From Anaerolineaceae bacterium (GTDB taxonomy: Bacteria; Chloroflexota; Anaerolineae; Anaerolineales; Anaerolineaceae), in assembly GCA_016841445.1 (NCBI GenBank), contig JAENZD010000006.1, positions 54,010 to 118,009 of the forward strand: DNA of 64,000 nt, read 5' to 3'. Shown piece after piece: positions 36,238 through 46,214 of the stretch. The notes beneath the pieces are model-generated. The model did no database searches, was not told the DNA's origin, and saw only the letters and a program-made list of their open reading frames with translations. The position numbers and the translations under genes were made by a program. Positions within the stretch are counted from its first letter, which is position 1. Each line of letters starts with the position of its first letter.

Positions 36238-37269
36238 ATGACGACACGTGTTGGTATTAATGGCTTTGGCCGTATTGGCCGCCAGGTATTAAAAGCAATC
36301 AAGGAACGACATCCTGATACGCTGGAAGTTGTAGCAGTCAACGATTTGTTTGATGCTGAGACAAATGCTCACCTTTTCAAATATGACTCAAACTACGGAC
36401 GATATGAAGGTTCGGTTGAGGTCAAAGGTGGCGACATTGTCATCGATGGCAAACCCATTAAAGTTTTTTCAGAGCGTAACCCCGGCGATCTGCCCTGGAA
36501 AGATCTTGGTGTAGATATTGTGATTGAATCTACCGGCATTTTCCGGGATGGCAAAGGGACTGATGCGAAACCTGGCGCGAACGCGCATATCGTTAACGGC
36601 GGAGCAAAGAAAGTCATCATCTCAGCCCCTGCAAAAAATGAAGACCTGACGGTTGTTCTGGGCGTCAACGATGAGATGTATGATCCAGCCAAGCATCATA
36701 TTGTTTCGAATGCATCCTGCACCACAAACTGTTTAGCGCCTGCGGCGAAAGTTGTTCATGACAACTTCACCATCAAACGCGGTTTAATGACAACCATTCA
36801 CTCTTACACCAATGATCAGCGTATTCTCGACCTGGCGCATAAAGATCCCCGTCGTGCCCGAGCGGCCGCACTGAACATCATCCCCACCACCACCGGCGCC
36901 GCCAAAGCGGTTGCCCTGGTGATCCCAGACCTCAAGGGTAAATTCGACGGCTATTCCCTGCGCGTTCCTACCCCCACCGTCTCCATTGTGGACTTTGTGG
37001 CTGAGGTTGAAAAACCCACAACAGCTGAAGATCTTAACAAACTCTTCAAAGAAGCAGCAGATGGACCGATGAAGGGTATCCTGGAATTCTCCACCGAACC
37101 CCTGGTTTCCATGGACCTGAAAGGCAACGCCTACTCTTCGATTATCGACTCCGCTCTGACGGTTGTGATGGATGGCACGTTCGTCAAGGTCGTAACCTGG
37201 TACGATAATGAATGGGGTTACTCCTGCCGAACGGCAGACCTGGCAGCACTGATGGCTAAATCTCTCTAA
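36238..37269 (+). CDS. gap: Glyceraldehyde-3-phosphate dehydrogenase
   Basis: A 343-residue GAPDH: NAD fold [14 protein letters not shown], Asp36 in VNDLFD (NAD preference), catalytic Cys161 in [12 protein letters not shown] and His188 in [10 protein letters not shown], and the substrate site [12 protein letters not shown]. It catalyses G3P to 1,3-bisphosphoglycerate. It leads the gap-pgk-tpiA block, with a strong ribosome site TAGGAGG. Confidence 0.98.
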   Translation: MTTRVGINGFGRIGRQVLKAIKERHPDTLEVVAVNDLFDAETNAHLFKYDSNYGRYEGSVEVKGGDIVIDGKPIKVFSERNPGDLPWKDLGVDIVIESTGIFRDGKGTDAKPGANAHIVNGGAKKVIISAPAKNEDLTVVLGVNDEMYDPAKHHIVSNASCTTNCLAPAAKVVHDNFTIKRGLMTTIHSYTNDQRILDLAHKDPRRARAAALNIIPTTTGAAKAVALVIPDLKGKFDGYSLRVPTPTVSIVDFVAEVEKPTTAEDLNKLFKEAADGPMKGILEFSTEPLVSMDLKGNAYSSIIDSALTVVMDGTFVKVVTWYDNEWGYSCRTADLAALMAKSL

Positions 37270-37296
37270 ATTGAGGGTAGAACAATACTAAAGATG

Positions 37297-37339
37297 ATGC
37301 GTAATGTGCAGCTTATTAAGCACATTACGCATTTTTTAT
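37297..37339 (+). terminator. Hairpin between gap and pgk
   Basis: A perfect 13-bp stem ATGCGTAATGTGC / GCACATTACGCAT with a 10-base loop, followed by a T-run (ATTTTTTA). It has intrinsic-terminator form and lies 20 bases before pgk, so it probably attenuates or sets the gap:pgk ratio. Confidence 0.8.
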
Positions 37340-37359
37340 AAAAGGAGTGAATCAAAGAA

Positions 37360-38535
37360 ATGTTCAACAAAAAAATGGTGACAGATTTAAATGTCAAAGG
37401 CAAAAAAGTATTGGTGCGGGTTGATTTCAACGTCCCGATCAAAGATGGAAAAGTTGGCGATGATACCCGTATCCGGGCAGCTCTTCCCACGATCAAGTAT
37501 CTACTGGATAACGGCGCTGCAGTGATCCTCTGTTCTCACCTGGGACGACCCAAGGGAGAACCGGACCCGGTGTACAGTTTGAAACCTGTTGCAGATTATC
37601 TTGGAAGTTTGATTGAGACAAAGGTTAAATTTGCTGAAGACTGCATTGGAGAAAAAGCACAATCTGCAGCTGATGGGTTAGCACCAGGTCAGGTGCTTGT
37701 TCTTGAAAATACCCGATTTCATGCCGGTGAGAAGAAAAACGATCCCGAAATGGCCAGACAGTTAGCGTCATTAGCTGATCTGTATGTCAATGATGCTTTT
37801 GGTTCTGCGCACCGTGCTCACGCCTCAACAGCAGGCGTGGCGGATTATTTGCCAGCAGCAGCAGGCTTCCTGTTAGAAAAAGAAATCAAATACCTGGGAA
37901 ATGCGATTGCAGATCCGAAACGGCCTTTTGTGGCTATATTAGGCGGTGCCAAGGTCAGCGATAAGATTGGTGTGATTGAAAACCTGCTGACGAAAGCAGA
38001 CCAGATCTTGATCGGCGGCGGAATGGCAAACACCTTCTTTAAAGCCCAGGGTTATGATATGGCGGATTCCCTGGTTGAGGGAGATGCGATTGACACTGCA
38101 AAGAGCCTGTTGGAAAAAGCTGGTCCTAAGCTCGTGCTGCCCGTAGATGTTGTCATAGCGGACGCCTTTGATGCGGATGCGAAAAACAAAGTGATGGATG
38201 TCGGTGATGTTCCCGCTGGCTGGCGTATTCTTGATATTGGACCCAAGACGGTGGAAAATTTCAGCACGATCGTCAAAGATTCCGGGACAGTCGTATGGAA
38301 CGGCCCGATGGGTGTTTTTGAGATGGATAAGTTCGCTAAGGGTACTTTTGCCATTGCGAAAGCCCTGGCGGATAGTGACGCGACCGGGATCGTCGGCGGC
38401 GGTGATTCTGCATCTGCGATCAACAAATCCGGATTGGATGAAAAGATCACCCACATTTCAACCGGCGGCGGTGCTTCTCTGGAGATGCTGGAAGGAAAGA
38501 CCCTGCCCGGATTGGCTGCATTAGCTGATAAATAA
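37360..38535 (+). CDS. pgk: Phosphoglycerate kinase
   Basis: A 391-residue [73 protein letters not shown] and GGGDSASAI near the C-terminus. It makes ATP from 1,3-bisphosphoglycerate. AAAGGAGTG precedes the ATG, right after the hairpin. Confidence 0.98.
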   Translation: MFNKKMVTDLNVKGKKVLVRVDFNVPIKDGKVGDDTRIRAALPTIKYLLDNGAAVILCSHLGRPKGEPDPVYSLKPVADYLGSLIETKVKFAEDCIGEKAQSAADGLAPGQVLVLENTRFHAGEKKNDPEMARQLASLADLYVNDAFGSAHRAHASTAGVADYLPAAAGFLLEKEIKYLGNAIADPKRPFVAILGGAKVSDKIGVIENLLTKADQILIGGGMANTFFKAQGYDMADSLVEGDAIDTAKSLLEKAGPKLVLPVDVVIADAFDADAKNKVMDVGDVPAGWRILDIGPKTVENFSTIVKDSGTVVWNGPMGVFEMDKFAKGTFAIAKALADSDATGIVGGGDSASAINKSGLDEKITHISTGGGASLEMLEGKTLPGLAALADK

Positions 38536-38555
38536 ATCATCACTGTGGAAATATC

Positions 38556-38583
38556 GAGTTGCCTGTAATTATGCAGGCAACTC
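38556..38583 (+). terminator. Hairpin after pgk
   Basis: GAGTTGCCTG / CAGGCAACTC, a perfect 10-bp stem with an 8-base loop. There is no T-run, so termination would be weak. Confidence 0.5.
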
Positions 38584-38704
38584 TTCATAACAATATTTCC
38601 GACGAATTGAATGAATTTCTAAACATATCTAATTTAGGGTTGTAATGAAGGGTAAAATTAAATCATAGTAATAATCACGCGTTAATTAATGAAAGTGAGT
38701 GAAA

Positions 38705-39475
38705 ATGAGAAGAATTTTTGTGGCTGGTAACTGGAAAATGCATAAGACGATCGCTGAGGCGAAGGAACTGGTCAGCGGGATTTTGTCCGGGCTTGGCCAA
38801 TATGATAATGTCGAGGCTGCAGTTTGTCCGTCTTATTTAGCAGTTCCGGCTGTTTCAGAATTGTGTGAGGGAACACCCTTAAAAGTTGGTGCCCAGAATG
38901 TCTACTGGGAAGAAAGCGGCGCATATACCGCAGAAGTTGCACCGCAAATGGTCGCTGAAGTTTGTGACTACGTCATCGTTGGCCACTCTGAGCGACGTAA
39001 GCTGTTTGGAGAGACCGATGAAACGGTCAACAAGCGCTTGAAAGCAGCACTCAAAGCAGGGCTAAAGGTGATCGTCTGCGTAGGTGAAACTTTGGAAGAG
39101 AATGAAGCTGGTGAAACGGAAAAGGTCGTTACCCGGCAGATGAAAGATGGACTTGCAGATATTAGCGCTGAACAGGCTATGGATATCACAATTGCATACG
39201 AGCCTGTCTGGGCGATCGGTACCGGCCGCGCTGCGACACCTGAAGATGCCAATCATGTTCACAAAGACGTGATCCGTCCGCTGCTTAACGCCCAGTTTGG
39301 CGAGGAACGCGGGGAGTCCATCCGCATTCAATACGGCGGTTCGATCAAACCGAATAACGCGGCTGAACTGTTTTCGATGTCAGACATTGACGGCGGTTTG
39401 GTTGGGGGAGCCAGCCTGGATGCAGAATCGTTCCTGGCGATCATCAAAGCGGCATCTAAAGTATTGAATGGCTGA
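38705..39475 (+). CDS. tpiA: Triosephosphate isomerase
   Basis: A 256-residue [14 protein letters not shown] (Lys11 region), [13 protein letters not shown] (catalytic His near 95), [15 protein letters not shown] (catalytic Glu near 165) and [13 protein letters not shown]. It interconverts DHAP and G3P. I chose ATG 38705 because the family begins M(R/K)...AGNWKM; a GTG at 38699 is the alternative. Confidence 0.98.
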   Translation: MRRIFVAGNWKMHKTIAEAKELVSGILSGLGQYDNVEAAVCPSYLAVPAVSELCEGTPLKVGAQNVYWEESGAYTAEVAPQMVAEVCDYVIVGHSERRKLFGETDETVNKRLKAALKAGLKVIVCVGETLEENEAGETEKVVTRQMKDGLADISAEQAMDITIAYEPVWAIGTGRAATPEDANHVHKDVIRPLLNAQFGEERGESIRIQYGGSIKPNNAAELFSMSDIDGGLVGGASLDAESFLAIIKAASKVLNG

Positions 39476-39511
39476 TTAAATATTTAATAATAAAAGATCT
39501 CTAAAAACAAA

Positions 39512-39541
39512 CGCAGCGACGTTGCATGCAACGTCGCTGCG
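39512..39541. repeat. Perfect 30-bp palindrome with no spacer
   Basis: CGCAGCGACGTTGCA joined directly to its reverse complement, giving a 15+15 bp perfect inverted repeat. It lies between the convergent tpiA and upp genes. It has no T-run. Possible roles are a bidirectional barrier or a dimeric protein's site. Confidence 0.9.
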
Positions 39542-39571
39542 AGGTTAACAGGTTAATTCACAATCTGATCG

Positions 39572-40195
39572 TTAGGTTCCAAACTGACGGTCACCCGCAT
39601 CCCCCAGACCCGGAAGAATATAAGCATTCTCGTTCAACCCCTCGTCGATTGACGCCAGGTAGATTGGAACGTCCGGGTGCGCTTCGTGCAGACGTTGGAT
39701 ACCTTCCGGGGCGGCGATCAGGCCAATAAATTTGATCTTGGCAACCCCCCAATGCTTTAGGATATCTACCGTTGCCACAGCCGAACCGCCGGTCGCCAGC
39801 ATGGGGTCCAGGATCAGGCATACGGAGACGGTGGGAGCAACCGGCAGACGGTTATAATAAGCTACCGGTTTAAGGGTTTGCTCATCCCGGTACAGGCCGA
39901 TATGCCAGACTTCCGCGGAGGGCATCAAGGACCAGATACCTTCAACCATACCTAAGCCAGAACGGAGGATAGGTACCAGCCCTATCTTCTCTTTTAGATC
40001 CTGTCCTGGAGTCTCAGCCAGGGGCGTTTGAATTGTCACAGGGGTAGTGGCCAGATCTGCTGTCGCTTCGTATGCAAGCAAAGCGCTGATTTCACGCACC
40101 AGCTCACGAAACTTTTTGGGCTTGGTTTCTTTGTCGCGAAGGCGGGAAAGTTTGTGGTGAACAAGGGGGTGTGTTGATGCAAATACATTATCCAT
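39572..40195 (-). CDS. upp: Uracil phosphoribosyltransferase
   Basis: A 207-residue protein with the UPRT signature [34 protein letters not shown] near the middle, and [10 protein letters not shown] at the end. It salvages uracil to UMP using PRPP. Single gene, convergent with tpiA. Confidence 0.97.
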   Translation of the reverse strand: MDNVFASTHPLVHHKLSRLRDKETKPKKFRELVREISALLAYEATADLATTPVTIQTPLAETPGQDLKEKIGLVPILRSGLGMVEGIWSLMPSAEVWHIGLYRDEQTLKPVAYYNRLPVAPTVSVCLILDPMLATGGSAVATVDILKHWGVAKIKFIGLIAAPEGIQRLHEAHPDVPIYLASIDEGLNENAYILPGLGDAGDRQFGT

Positions 40196-40252
40196 AATGC
40201 CTCACAATCCTCTGACGTGTTAAAGTGGTGTCAAATCTGCCGGATATCATTT

Positions 40253-40666
40253 TCAGTTGTTAAGTTTATCACCAGTCTGATCGTTTGGTGGGGCATACCG
40301 GCTGTAAATGAACAGGATCAGCCAGGCAGCCCAGAGCAACGTCGTCATTGTGATAAATGTAAAAAAGGAGGATAGGTTCCGGTTAAGCCTCATGAACATT
40401 GCAACGCCGAATGTTCCCCAAGAACTCACCTGTAAAAACAGAGATAGCCACCATCCCAATCGCCACCCTTTTTTCTCAAGCTTAATCCACTGGATACCCA
40501 GCCATGGTAACGTCGTTGTTAATAGGGTGATCAAGAGAGCGAACGTCATCAGCCATAATGACAGTTCAATCCCATGTTCAATCAGGGTCATCGAACTGCC
40601 AAATAAATAGAGCAGAAAGGAGAAAATATAAAGCCATTCCGGAATTCTGATGGATGATTTTTTCAT
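40253..40666 (-). CDS. Small four-helix membrane protein (operon end)
   Basis: A 137-residue hydrophobic protein with about four membrane helices. The start at 40666 overlaps the stop of the upstream methyltransferase by four bases (ATGA), so it is translationally coupled. Function unknown; its place in the operon implies a shared process. Confidence 0.75.
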   Translation of the reverse strand: MKKSSIRIPEWLYIFSFLLYLFGSSMTLIEHGIELSLWLMTFALLITLLTTTLPWLGIQWIKLEKKGWRLGWWLSLFLQVSSWGTFGVAMFMRLNRNLSSFFTFITMTTLLWAAWLILFIYSRYAPPNDQTGDKLNN

Positions 40667-41439
40667 ATTTGGGTTTCCTTTTTGTTTGCAATGATCAAAA
40701 AGCGGTGGGCAGTTGTGCAAAACTGACCCTGGCGTTCGATCAGGTTATTTAATTGAATAAGTTCGTCCAAATAGGTTTCAAGGGAGAAATCTTCAATTTC
40801 CCATGGGATGGCTTTGAGGTAATAGATCACCGCCCCAATATCCATAAAAGCGTTATTTAAAGCAGCTTTTTCTGCCATTTGAATTTCAAAATTGGCTTCG
40901 TATAGTCCTATTGCTGCCTGGGGTAGCGACCACTTTCCAACAGGGAATGTGGTCCCTTTTTCTAACACCTGGTGTAGTTCCAGGTTATCCAATTCGCTCA
41001 CCTGCTGGGTGATAAAAATGCCATTAGGCTTGAGGATGCGGTGCACCTCAAGAGGGTCATACCATTCATGCCGGTTGATGATCAGGTCAAAGCGCTCATC
41101 TTGAAAGGGGAGTGGACTTTCTTCAATGATATTATGAACATTTACCCCCAAGGGCTCTAACCGCACTCGGGCGATCCTTTGATTTGGCGGGTAGGCTTCA
41201 GTCGCATGTGTATCAGGTGGCAAAGGGGCGAGCGATGACAGCAGTTCTCCCCCACCAGTGCCCATGTCTAAAAGGCTGTGGGTTCCATTTAAATGCTTTT
41301 TAACGATCTCGACGTAGTTCCAGGGCGGGTCTTCTTCGATCAAACTGTCTTTTAGCCAGCGAAAATCCCAGCCAGAGAAATCCGCGGACTGTGCCTCAGC
41401 GACCCATTGGTGAAAACGTTCGGGGTGAATGAGATCCAT
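40663..41439 (-). CDS. Class I SAM-dependent methyltransferase (operon)
   Basis: A 258-residue protein with motif I SLLDMGTGGGELLS (near 55-68) and the later motif FDLIINRHEWYDPLEVHRILKP, where RH sits where many family members have acidic or small residues. It starts in direct abutment with the zinc-ribbon gene upstream (TAAATG) and overlaps the membrane gene downstream. Substrate unknown. Confidence 0.85.
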   Translation of the reverse strand: MDLIHPERFHQWVAEAQSADFSGWDFRWLKDSLIEEDPPWNYVEIVKKHLNGTHSLLDMGTGGGELLSSLAPLPPDTHATEAYPPNQRIARVRLEPLGVNVHNIIEESPLPFQDERFDLIINRHEWYDPLEVHRILKPNGIFITQQVSELDNLELHQVLEKGTTFPVGKWSLPQAAIGLYEANFEIQMAEKAALNNAFMDIGAVIYYLKAIPWEIEDFSLETYLDELIQLNNLIERQGQFCTTAHRFLIIANKKETQI

Positions 41440-42558
41440 TTAGTCTTGGCCCCTGGTTGTGATACGTGGTCCATCTTGCTTGCGATTCCATTGGCCGGGC
41501 CAAACGGCAGGGACAATAGCTGCCAAGCCTATCAACAGACCGAAGAATCCAAGCACACCGGCCACAGGAGCTGCGACGGGAATCAGCATTGAAAGCAGCA
41601 GCCCCAGGATAGCCAGGATGAAAAAACCACCTGCAACAGCAGCGATTGTCACTGCAATCTTCAGACCTCGTTTTCGGGAAGCCAATCGCGGTCCAGTAAT
41701 CTTTCCGGTTTGGCCGTTGACGATCAGGATTTGCGGCTGACCGTCATCATCCTTGTAGGTGGTTGCATACATAGGGAGGTAAAACTGGGTCCAATTTAAA
41801 TTCTGGTATTGAGCTTTCAAAGCGAAATTTCGATTATGCTGTGCCCCTGCAGCCTTCTGGCAGATAACACCTGCTGAGCGATCCACGATGGGCTTTGCCA
41901 GGGGCCAGGCGGATTCGGGCGGGAGGTCTGGAACTTCAAAGAGAGCGTCCCCCAGGAATTGAGGATCGAAGTTCTGTGATTTTTCTGTGGGATATGCCCC
42001 TGTCATTTTCTGGCGGTTTTGGTGTTCTTCCAATGCTGGAACGGCGACATTATCCACATGGCTCTCTATTTCTCCCAGCCGGGGTTCCCACCGGATGCGC
42101 GGCTCAATTTTTTGGATCGACCGCCATTGTCCACTGACGTAGACTTCCTTTGAGCTTTCAACTTTATAATCAAAGCCGGCTTCCATCTGCCAGCGACCTT
42201 TGATGTCACTGTCTACCAGCCATAAAGGCCAGAAAATGGGCGTGGTCTTCCGCAAGAGTTTCGCTAGATTGAAATCTTCCGGTTTTATCCAAACACCGCT
42301 AATAAAATTGGTATAGATCGCCTGCAGTTGTGAAGGGTCAATGGCGAACGGTAAAAGTTTTTCGGGTTCAGCTGGACGCAAGCGGATGGGTTGACTTTCG
42401 ATCTGACCCATCCTGCAGAGTGGGCAGGTTTTCCCGATAAAGAATGGCAATATAAGAAATGTTCTCCTGCAGTGATTACATCCGGCAGGCTGGCGTCCCG
42501 TCTGCCAGAGTGATTGGGATTCTTTAATAATCTCGGTTTGAGGAAGCTGCTCAGCCAT
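41440..42558 (-). CDS. Zinc-ribbon membrane protein B (operon)
   Basis: A 372-residue protein with an N-terminal zinc ribbon (CNHC at 27-30, CPLC at 45-48), a long soluble middle, then VNGQTGKITG and about two membrane helices near the C-terminus. It is a paralogue of protein A upstream: both have the YLPxxATTY...VNGQTGKI segment before the membrane helices. The start codon shares an A with the upstream stop (TAATG). Function unknown; resembles proteins automatically named as helicase-like only because of the ribbon. Confidence 0.8.
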   Translation of the reverse strand: MAEQLPQTEIIKESQSLWQTGRQPAGCNHCRRTFLILPFFIGKTCPLCRMGQIESQPIRLRPAEPEKLLPFAIDPSQLQAIYTNFISGVWIKPEDFNLAKLLRKTTPIFWPLWLVDSDIKGRWQMEAGFDYKVESSKEVYVSGQWRSIQKIEPRIRWEPRLGEIESHVDNVAVPALEEHQNRQKMTGAYPTEKSQNFDPQFLGDALFEVPDLPPESAWPLAKPIVDRSAGVICQKAAGAQHNRNFALKAQYQNLNWTQFYLPMYATTYKDDDGQPQILIVNGQTGKITGPRLASRKRGLKIAVTIAAVAGGFFILAILGLLLSMLIPVAAPVAGVLGFFGLLIGLAAIVPAVWPGQWNRKQDGPRITTRGQD

Positions 42559-43865
42559 TATTTCGCCTCCGATTGACGTGCTTTATTGTAGAGAATAATG
42601 CTCAAAACAATACCTAAGATGAACAGCAAGATTCCCAGCCCGGCGACAATTACACCGCTGCCTGCTAACAGCAGCATTGGCAAGCCGATCAGTCCGAGGA
42701 TCAGCCCGGGCGAGAGCATGCCCCCGATTGCAAGCCAGATTTTCCACCAGGCGACCGGTTTCTGACCAGCAATTTTGCCAGTTTGTCCATTCACCATCAT
42801 CTGATATACCTTTTCTTCAAACCGATATGTGGCCAGGTAAACCGGCAAGAGGATATACCGCCAGGTTTCATCTGCAAAATCAGCCGTCATGCTGAAGTTG
42901 CGTACATGGCTGGTGGGAATATCCTGGTAGCAGGCTTTTTTGGCACCTTCCCGAATGGCGCGTTTGGCAGATTCCCATGCCTGGGTCAATGTCGTTTCAT
43001 AAGCCATGGCTTGCAACCCTGCCAGGTATTCCGGTTGGTATGCGACCAACCCGTTCATCTGAAATGGCAAAAGCTGGTTCAGGATGCGGTGGCTGATATG
43101 GTTGGGGTGGCTGCCGATCACCAGGAAGTCATCGATGTTCTGGTGAATTTGGCCCGTTTCCCATCGCCAGACAATCTTTGTGCGGGTTTCCCAGCTCTTA
43201 GTGCTGGAATTATAATGGCGCGTCGTTTTCTCATAGCCAACTTCAGCACGCCAATCTGCATTTACCTGAGTATCAAAGGTCCAAAATGGCAGGTAAACGC
43301 CTGTTAACCGCTGCATAAATGTACTGGCAGCCAGTTCATTGGGATGGTACCAGCCTTTACCAAGCCATTCCTTTGAAATTTGCCGGGTTTGTTGTTTGGA
43401 TATTTTAAATGGAACCAGAAAACGAGGCCGGAGGGATTCTTCCGGGCTGGATGTCACATTGACCTGGTTAGAAGCACAAAACGGGCAGGTTGCCGTCAGG
43501 ACCCCGTGGGGAATGGACAATTGAGCGCCGCATGATGCACATTGCAGTACCTGCCGCTGGGTTCCCCAACCGCGTGTTGATTGTGAAAGGGTTTCCAGTG
43601 TGAATTCAAATTCATCAGCCCCTTTCCCGACCTGTGTCCCCTTGACCGGGGCGACATAACCGCAGTATTCACAGGCGATACCGCCTTCTGCAACATCATA
43701 GGCGATATTTGCACCACAGTTGGGGCAGGCATAACTTTTGGCCTGATCAGTATTATTTGAATCAGGTTGGGGAGCGTAAACGATCACACCATGAACTTTA
43801 GAATCCACCTGGATGTAACCTTCTGGTGGCGCCAATTGAGAGATCCTGCTATGTACGTCGTCCAC
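42558..43865 (-). CDS. Zinc-ribbon membrane protein A (operon start)
   Basis: A 435-residue protein. It has two zinc ribbons (C47/C50 with C65/C68, and C109/C112 with C127/C130), a central domain with YLPFWTFDTQVNADWRAE, and VNGQTGKIAG followed by two C-terminal membrane helices. I chose the GTG at 43865, spaced from AGGAGAATC, over an ATG 69 bases upstream that lacks a ribosome site. With protein B, the methyltransferase and the small membrane gene it forms a four-gene overlapping operon. Function unknown. Confidence 0.8.
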   Translation of the reverse strand: MDDVHSRISQLAPPEGYIQVDSKVHGVIVYAPQPDSNNTDQAKSYACPNCGANIAYDVAEGGIACEYCGYVAPVKGTQVGKGADEFEFTLETLSQSTRGWGTQRQVLQCASCGAQLSIPHGVLTATCPFCASNQVNVTSSPEESLRPRFLVPFKISKQQTRQISKEWLGKGWYHPNELAASTFMQRLTGVYLPFWTFDTQVNADWRAEVGYEKTTRHYNSSTKSWETRTKIVWRWETGQIHQNIDDFLVIGSHPNHISHRILNQLLPFQMNGLVAYQPEYLAGLQAMAYETTLTQAWESAKRAIREGAKKACYQDIPTSHVRNFSMTADFADETWRYILLPVYLATYRFEEKVYQMMVNGQTGKIAGQKPVAWWKIWLAIGGMLSPGLILGLIGLPMLLLAGSGVIVAGLGILLFILGIVLSIILYNKARQSEAK

Positions 43866-44027
43866 GAATGATTCTCCTTTTCTTTGTTTTACTAGATCTG
43901 TAGTAATTTTAACGCATGTTTTAAGGCTGACCAAAAGCCTTGCTGTTAATTCTACTTATTAACAGGGCGTTGCAGCGAAGATTTTCTAAGGCTGTGAGTG
44001 TCTTTACCGATGCGTTAGAATTAGGAT

Positions 44028-44516
44028 ATGCTGTTGATCATTGATGGACACAACCTTGTTCCACATATCCCGGGATTGAGCCTGTCTGACCTGGAAGATG
44101 AAAATAAGCTGGTGAAAATTCTGCAGGAGTACGCGAGACTCAAGCGTAAGTCGATCGAAGTGTATTTTGACCAGGCGCCAGCAGGTCAACACCGGTCTGA
44201 GCAAAATGGGTTGGTGAAGGCTGTTTATGTTCCCCGAGAAATAACAGCAGATCAGGCTATCATGGACCGATTGCGGAAACTGAAGAACCGTGCCAGGAAT
44301 GTGATTGTGGTCAGTTCTGACCGGCAGGTTCAAAAAGCAGCACGGGCTGCGCATGCATCAGTCATTTCTTCTGGAGATTTTTCGAAAGACTGGCAGATGT
44401 TGCTGGCTGATGAACCCGAGTTAGATCCGAGGAGCCGGCTTCTTTCGTCAGATGAGGTTGAAATGTGGGAAGATATTTTTCGCCATGGGCATCCCTCTTC
44501 TCAGAAAAAGAAATAA
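44028..44516 (+). CDS. NYN-domain (YacP/Rae1-like) nuclease
   Basis: A 162-residue protein with the NYN/PIN-like pattern LLIIDGHNLVP at the start, EVYFDQAP, DQAIMDRLR and VIVVSSDRQVQKAAR, providing the acidic active-site residues. Bacillus Rae1/YacP is a ribosome-associated endoribonuclease. Cleavage specificity here is unknown. Confidence 0.88.
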   Translation: MLLIIDGHNLVPHIPGLSLSDLEDENKLVKILQEYARLKRKSIEVYFDQAPAGQHRSEQNGLVKAVYVPREITADQAIMDRLRKLKNRARNVIVVSSDRQVQKAARAAHASVISSGDFSKDWQMLLADEPELDPRSRLLSSDEVEMWEDIFRHGHPSSQKKK

Positions 44517-44823
44517 TATTACAAATAAGGTCGAATTAGTAGAACTCTAATATTATTTTAATGTAAAAAGTAAGCCAATCCAGTAAACTACTACCAAGAC
44601 ACAAAAAAATATTGGTATTTGGTGTGTATTCCACCACAAAGTCCAAAGGACGAGACCCGTTCAAGTAGATTTAAATGGTGGTTTCCTCCCTGAAGATTGC
44701 CCGGCTTGTCCCCCCCCAGGCCGGGCAATCGTTTTAAGCCAACTGGTTTTAATGGGAGGATTTTGTTTTTGGGAATCAGACCATCCGGGGATTAGTGCAG
44801 TATCATTATAGAAAAGTATTTTA
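44517..44823. other. Intergenic region with a strong hairpin
   Basis: About 300 bases. Apart from the hairpin at 44695-44730 nothing is recognised. The 90 bases before the hairpin contain several short inverted words, so a small RNA ending in this terminator is possible but unproven. Confidence 0.45.
44695..44734 (+). terminator. Perfect 11-bp hairpin terminator with C-rich loop
   Basis: GATTGCCCGGC (44695-44705) / GCCGGGCAATC (44720-44730), 11 perfect pairs, loop TTGTCCCCCCCCAG-like, followed by GTTTT. About 180 bases past the NYN gene. Confidence 0.75.
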
Positions 44824-45714
44824 ATGATGGTGAATATGACAGGTCCTTTGAAAAATAAAACCAATTACACCGGTAAAAAATTACTGAGTGTCCTCGCACA
44901 TCCGGATGATGAGACTTTTGGCATGGGGGGCACATTGGCACTTTATGCCCAAAGAGGCGTTGAAATTCACCTGATTTGTGCCACCCGGGGAGAAGTGGGC
45001 GAAATTGACCCGGAATTCAAGGAGACGATCAAGAGTGCGGCTTGTCTGAGGACGCAGGAACTGCGCTGTGCGGCTGAAGTCCTTGGCATCCAGCATTTAC
45101 ATATCCTGAACTACCGGGATTCCGGGATGCCTGGTTCAGAGGCTAACACGCACCCCAAAGCGCTGGCAGCTCAGCCAATTGAGAAGGTTGCAGGTGAAGT
45201 GGCCCATTTGATCCGTCAAATTAAACCGGACGTTGTCCTGACATTCGACCCGATAGGGGGGTATCGCCACCCGGATCATATTGCGATCCAGAAAGCAGCG
45301 GTTCAGGCTTATGATTTAGCAGCCTCAGAAAACTTTGATGATCCGGAAGGATTGCCGCCATTTCAAGCCAACGGATTGTTCTTCAACACGATTGACCGCA
45401 AGTTTCTTAAAATAATGGTTTGGGTGCTGAGGTTGATCGGACAGAACCCGCACAAGTTTGGGCGGAATAAGGATATTGACCTGGTGGCACTAACAGATGT
45501 GGATTACCCGACGCATGTCAAAATTGACTATAAACCGGTTAAAAAAATTCGTGAAAAAGCAGCGGCATGTCACGCCAGCCAGGGTGGTATCCAGATGAAT
45601 AAGGGCTTCCGGGGGTTTATAACACGACTGTTTGGCAGACCTATTGATACCTATATGCAGGCATATCCAGAAGTCGAAGAGGGTAGAAAAGTCCAAGATG
45701 ATCTATTTTTGTGA
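44824..45714 (+). CDS. PIG-L/LmbE-family deacetylase
   Basis: A 296-residue protein with the zinc-site motif LAHPDDETFGMGG (HPDDE at 26-30), ICATRGEVGE, and the second motif YRHPDHIAIQKA. PIG-L enzymes remove N-acetyl groups from sugars such as GlcNAc-inositol or GlcNAc-malate (bacillithiol route). The substrate cannot be told here. Several starts are possible near the N-terminus. Confidence 0.93.
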   Translation: MMVNMTGPLKNKTNYTGKKLLSVLAHPDDETFGMGGTLALYAQRGVEIHLICATRGEVGEIDPEFKETIKSAACLRTQELRCAAEVLGIQHLHILNYRDSGMPGSEANTHPKALAAQPIEKVAGEVAHLIRQIKPDVVLTFDPIGGYRHPDHIAIQKAAVQAYDLAASENFDDPEGLPPFQANGLFFNTIDRKFLKIMVWVLRLIGQNPHKFGRNKDIDLVALTDVDYPTHVKIDYKPVKKIREKAAACHASQGGIQMNKGFRGFITRLFGRPIDTYMQAYPEVEEGRKVQDDLFL

Positions 45715-46214
45715 AGATGGAATGAATAATAAAAAGGGAAGGGAATCGATTATTCTTCTAAGGTAAGGGAATTCTTAGGTAGTTATTTTCCAGTAGTCAA
45801 GAGCATCAACAGATTTGCGATGAAACTTAACCCGTTCTTGATCGTGCAGTAATATTTCTTTGCGGCAGGCGATGTATTTTCAAAAGAAGATTGAAAAGTT
45901 ACATTTGCTAAGCAGTTGACACAGGTTCATGGGTCAATTTAGAAAATTGTTAAACAAGGAACACCGAGCTTTCTTTAAGATCAATGTGGTATGAGAACTT
46001 TCTGTAGATCTGGAATTTTTAAATTTTGATAAATTTGGATTCATATATTGGTACAATTATGTCGTTATTTGTTAATTGAGAAAATTATGAAGAAGAAATT
46101 GTTAATCAAAACGAAAATATGTACGCATAGAAAGAATTGCACCAGGTTGTTCAGTCTAAGTAAGAATAATGATAATATTGATAAGAAATATTCAGCAATT
46201 TTGGAGATTACAAC
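45715..46214. other. Operon upstream region
   Basis: 500 bases ahead of the sugar operon. A TTGACA at 45916-45921 lacks a fitting -10; a better candidate is the extended -10 at 46049-46057. A 44-codon frame at 46087-46221 is described separately. No operator palindrome is clear. Confidence 0.5.
46049..46057 (+). promoter_or_regulatory. Candidate extended -10 promoter of the sugar operon
   Basis: TTGGTACAAT contains TGn followed by TACAAT (46052-46057). The -35 is weak, so this would depend on the extended element. It gives a leader of about 150 bases. Confidence 0.4.

Noticed and set aside
45916..45921. TTGACA as the sugar operon promoter
   Set aside because: No acceptable -10 at 16-19 bases.
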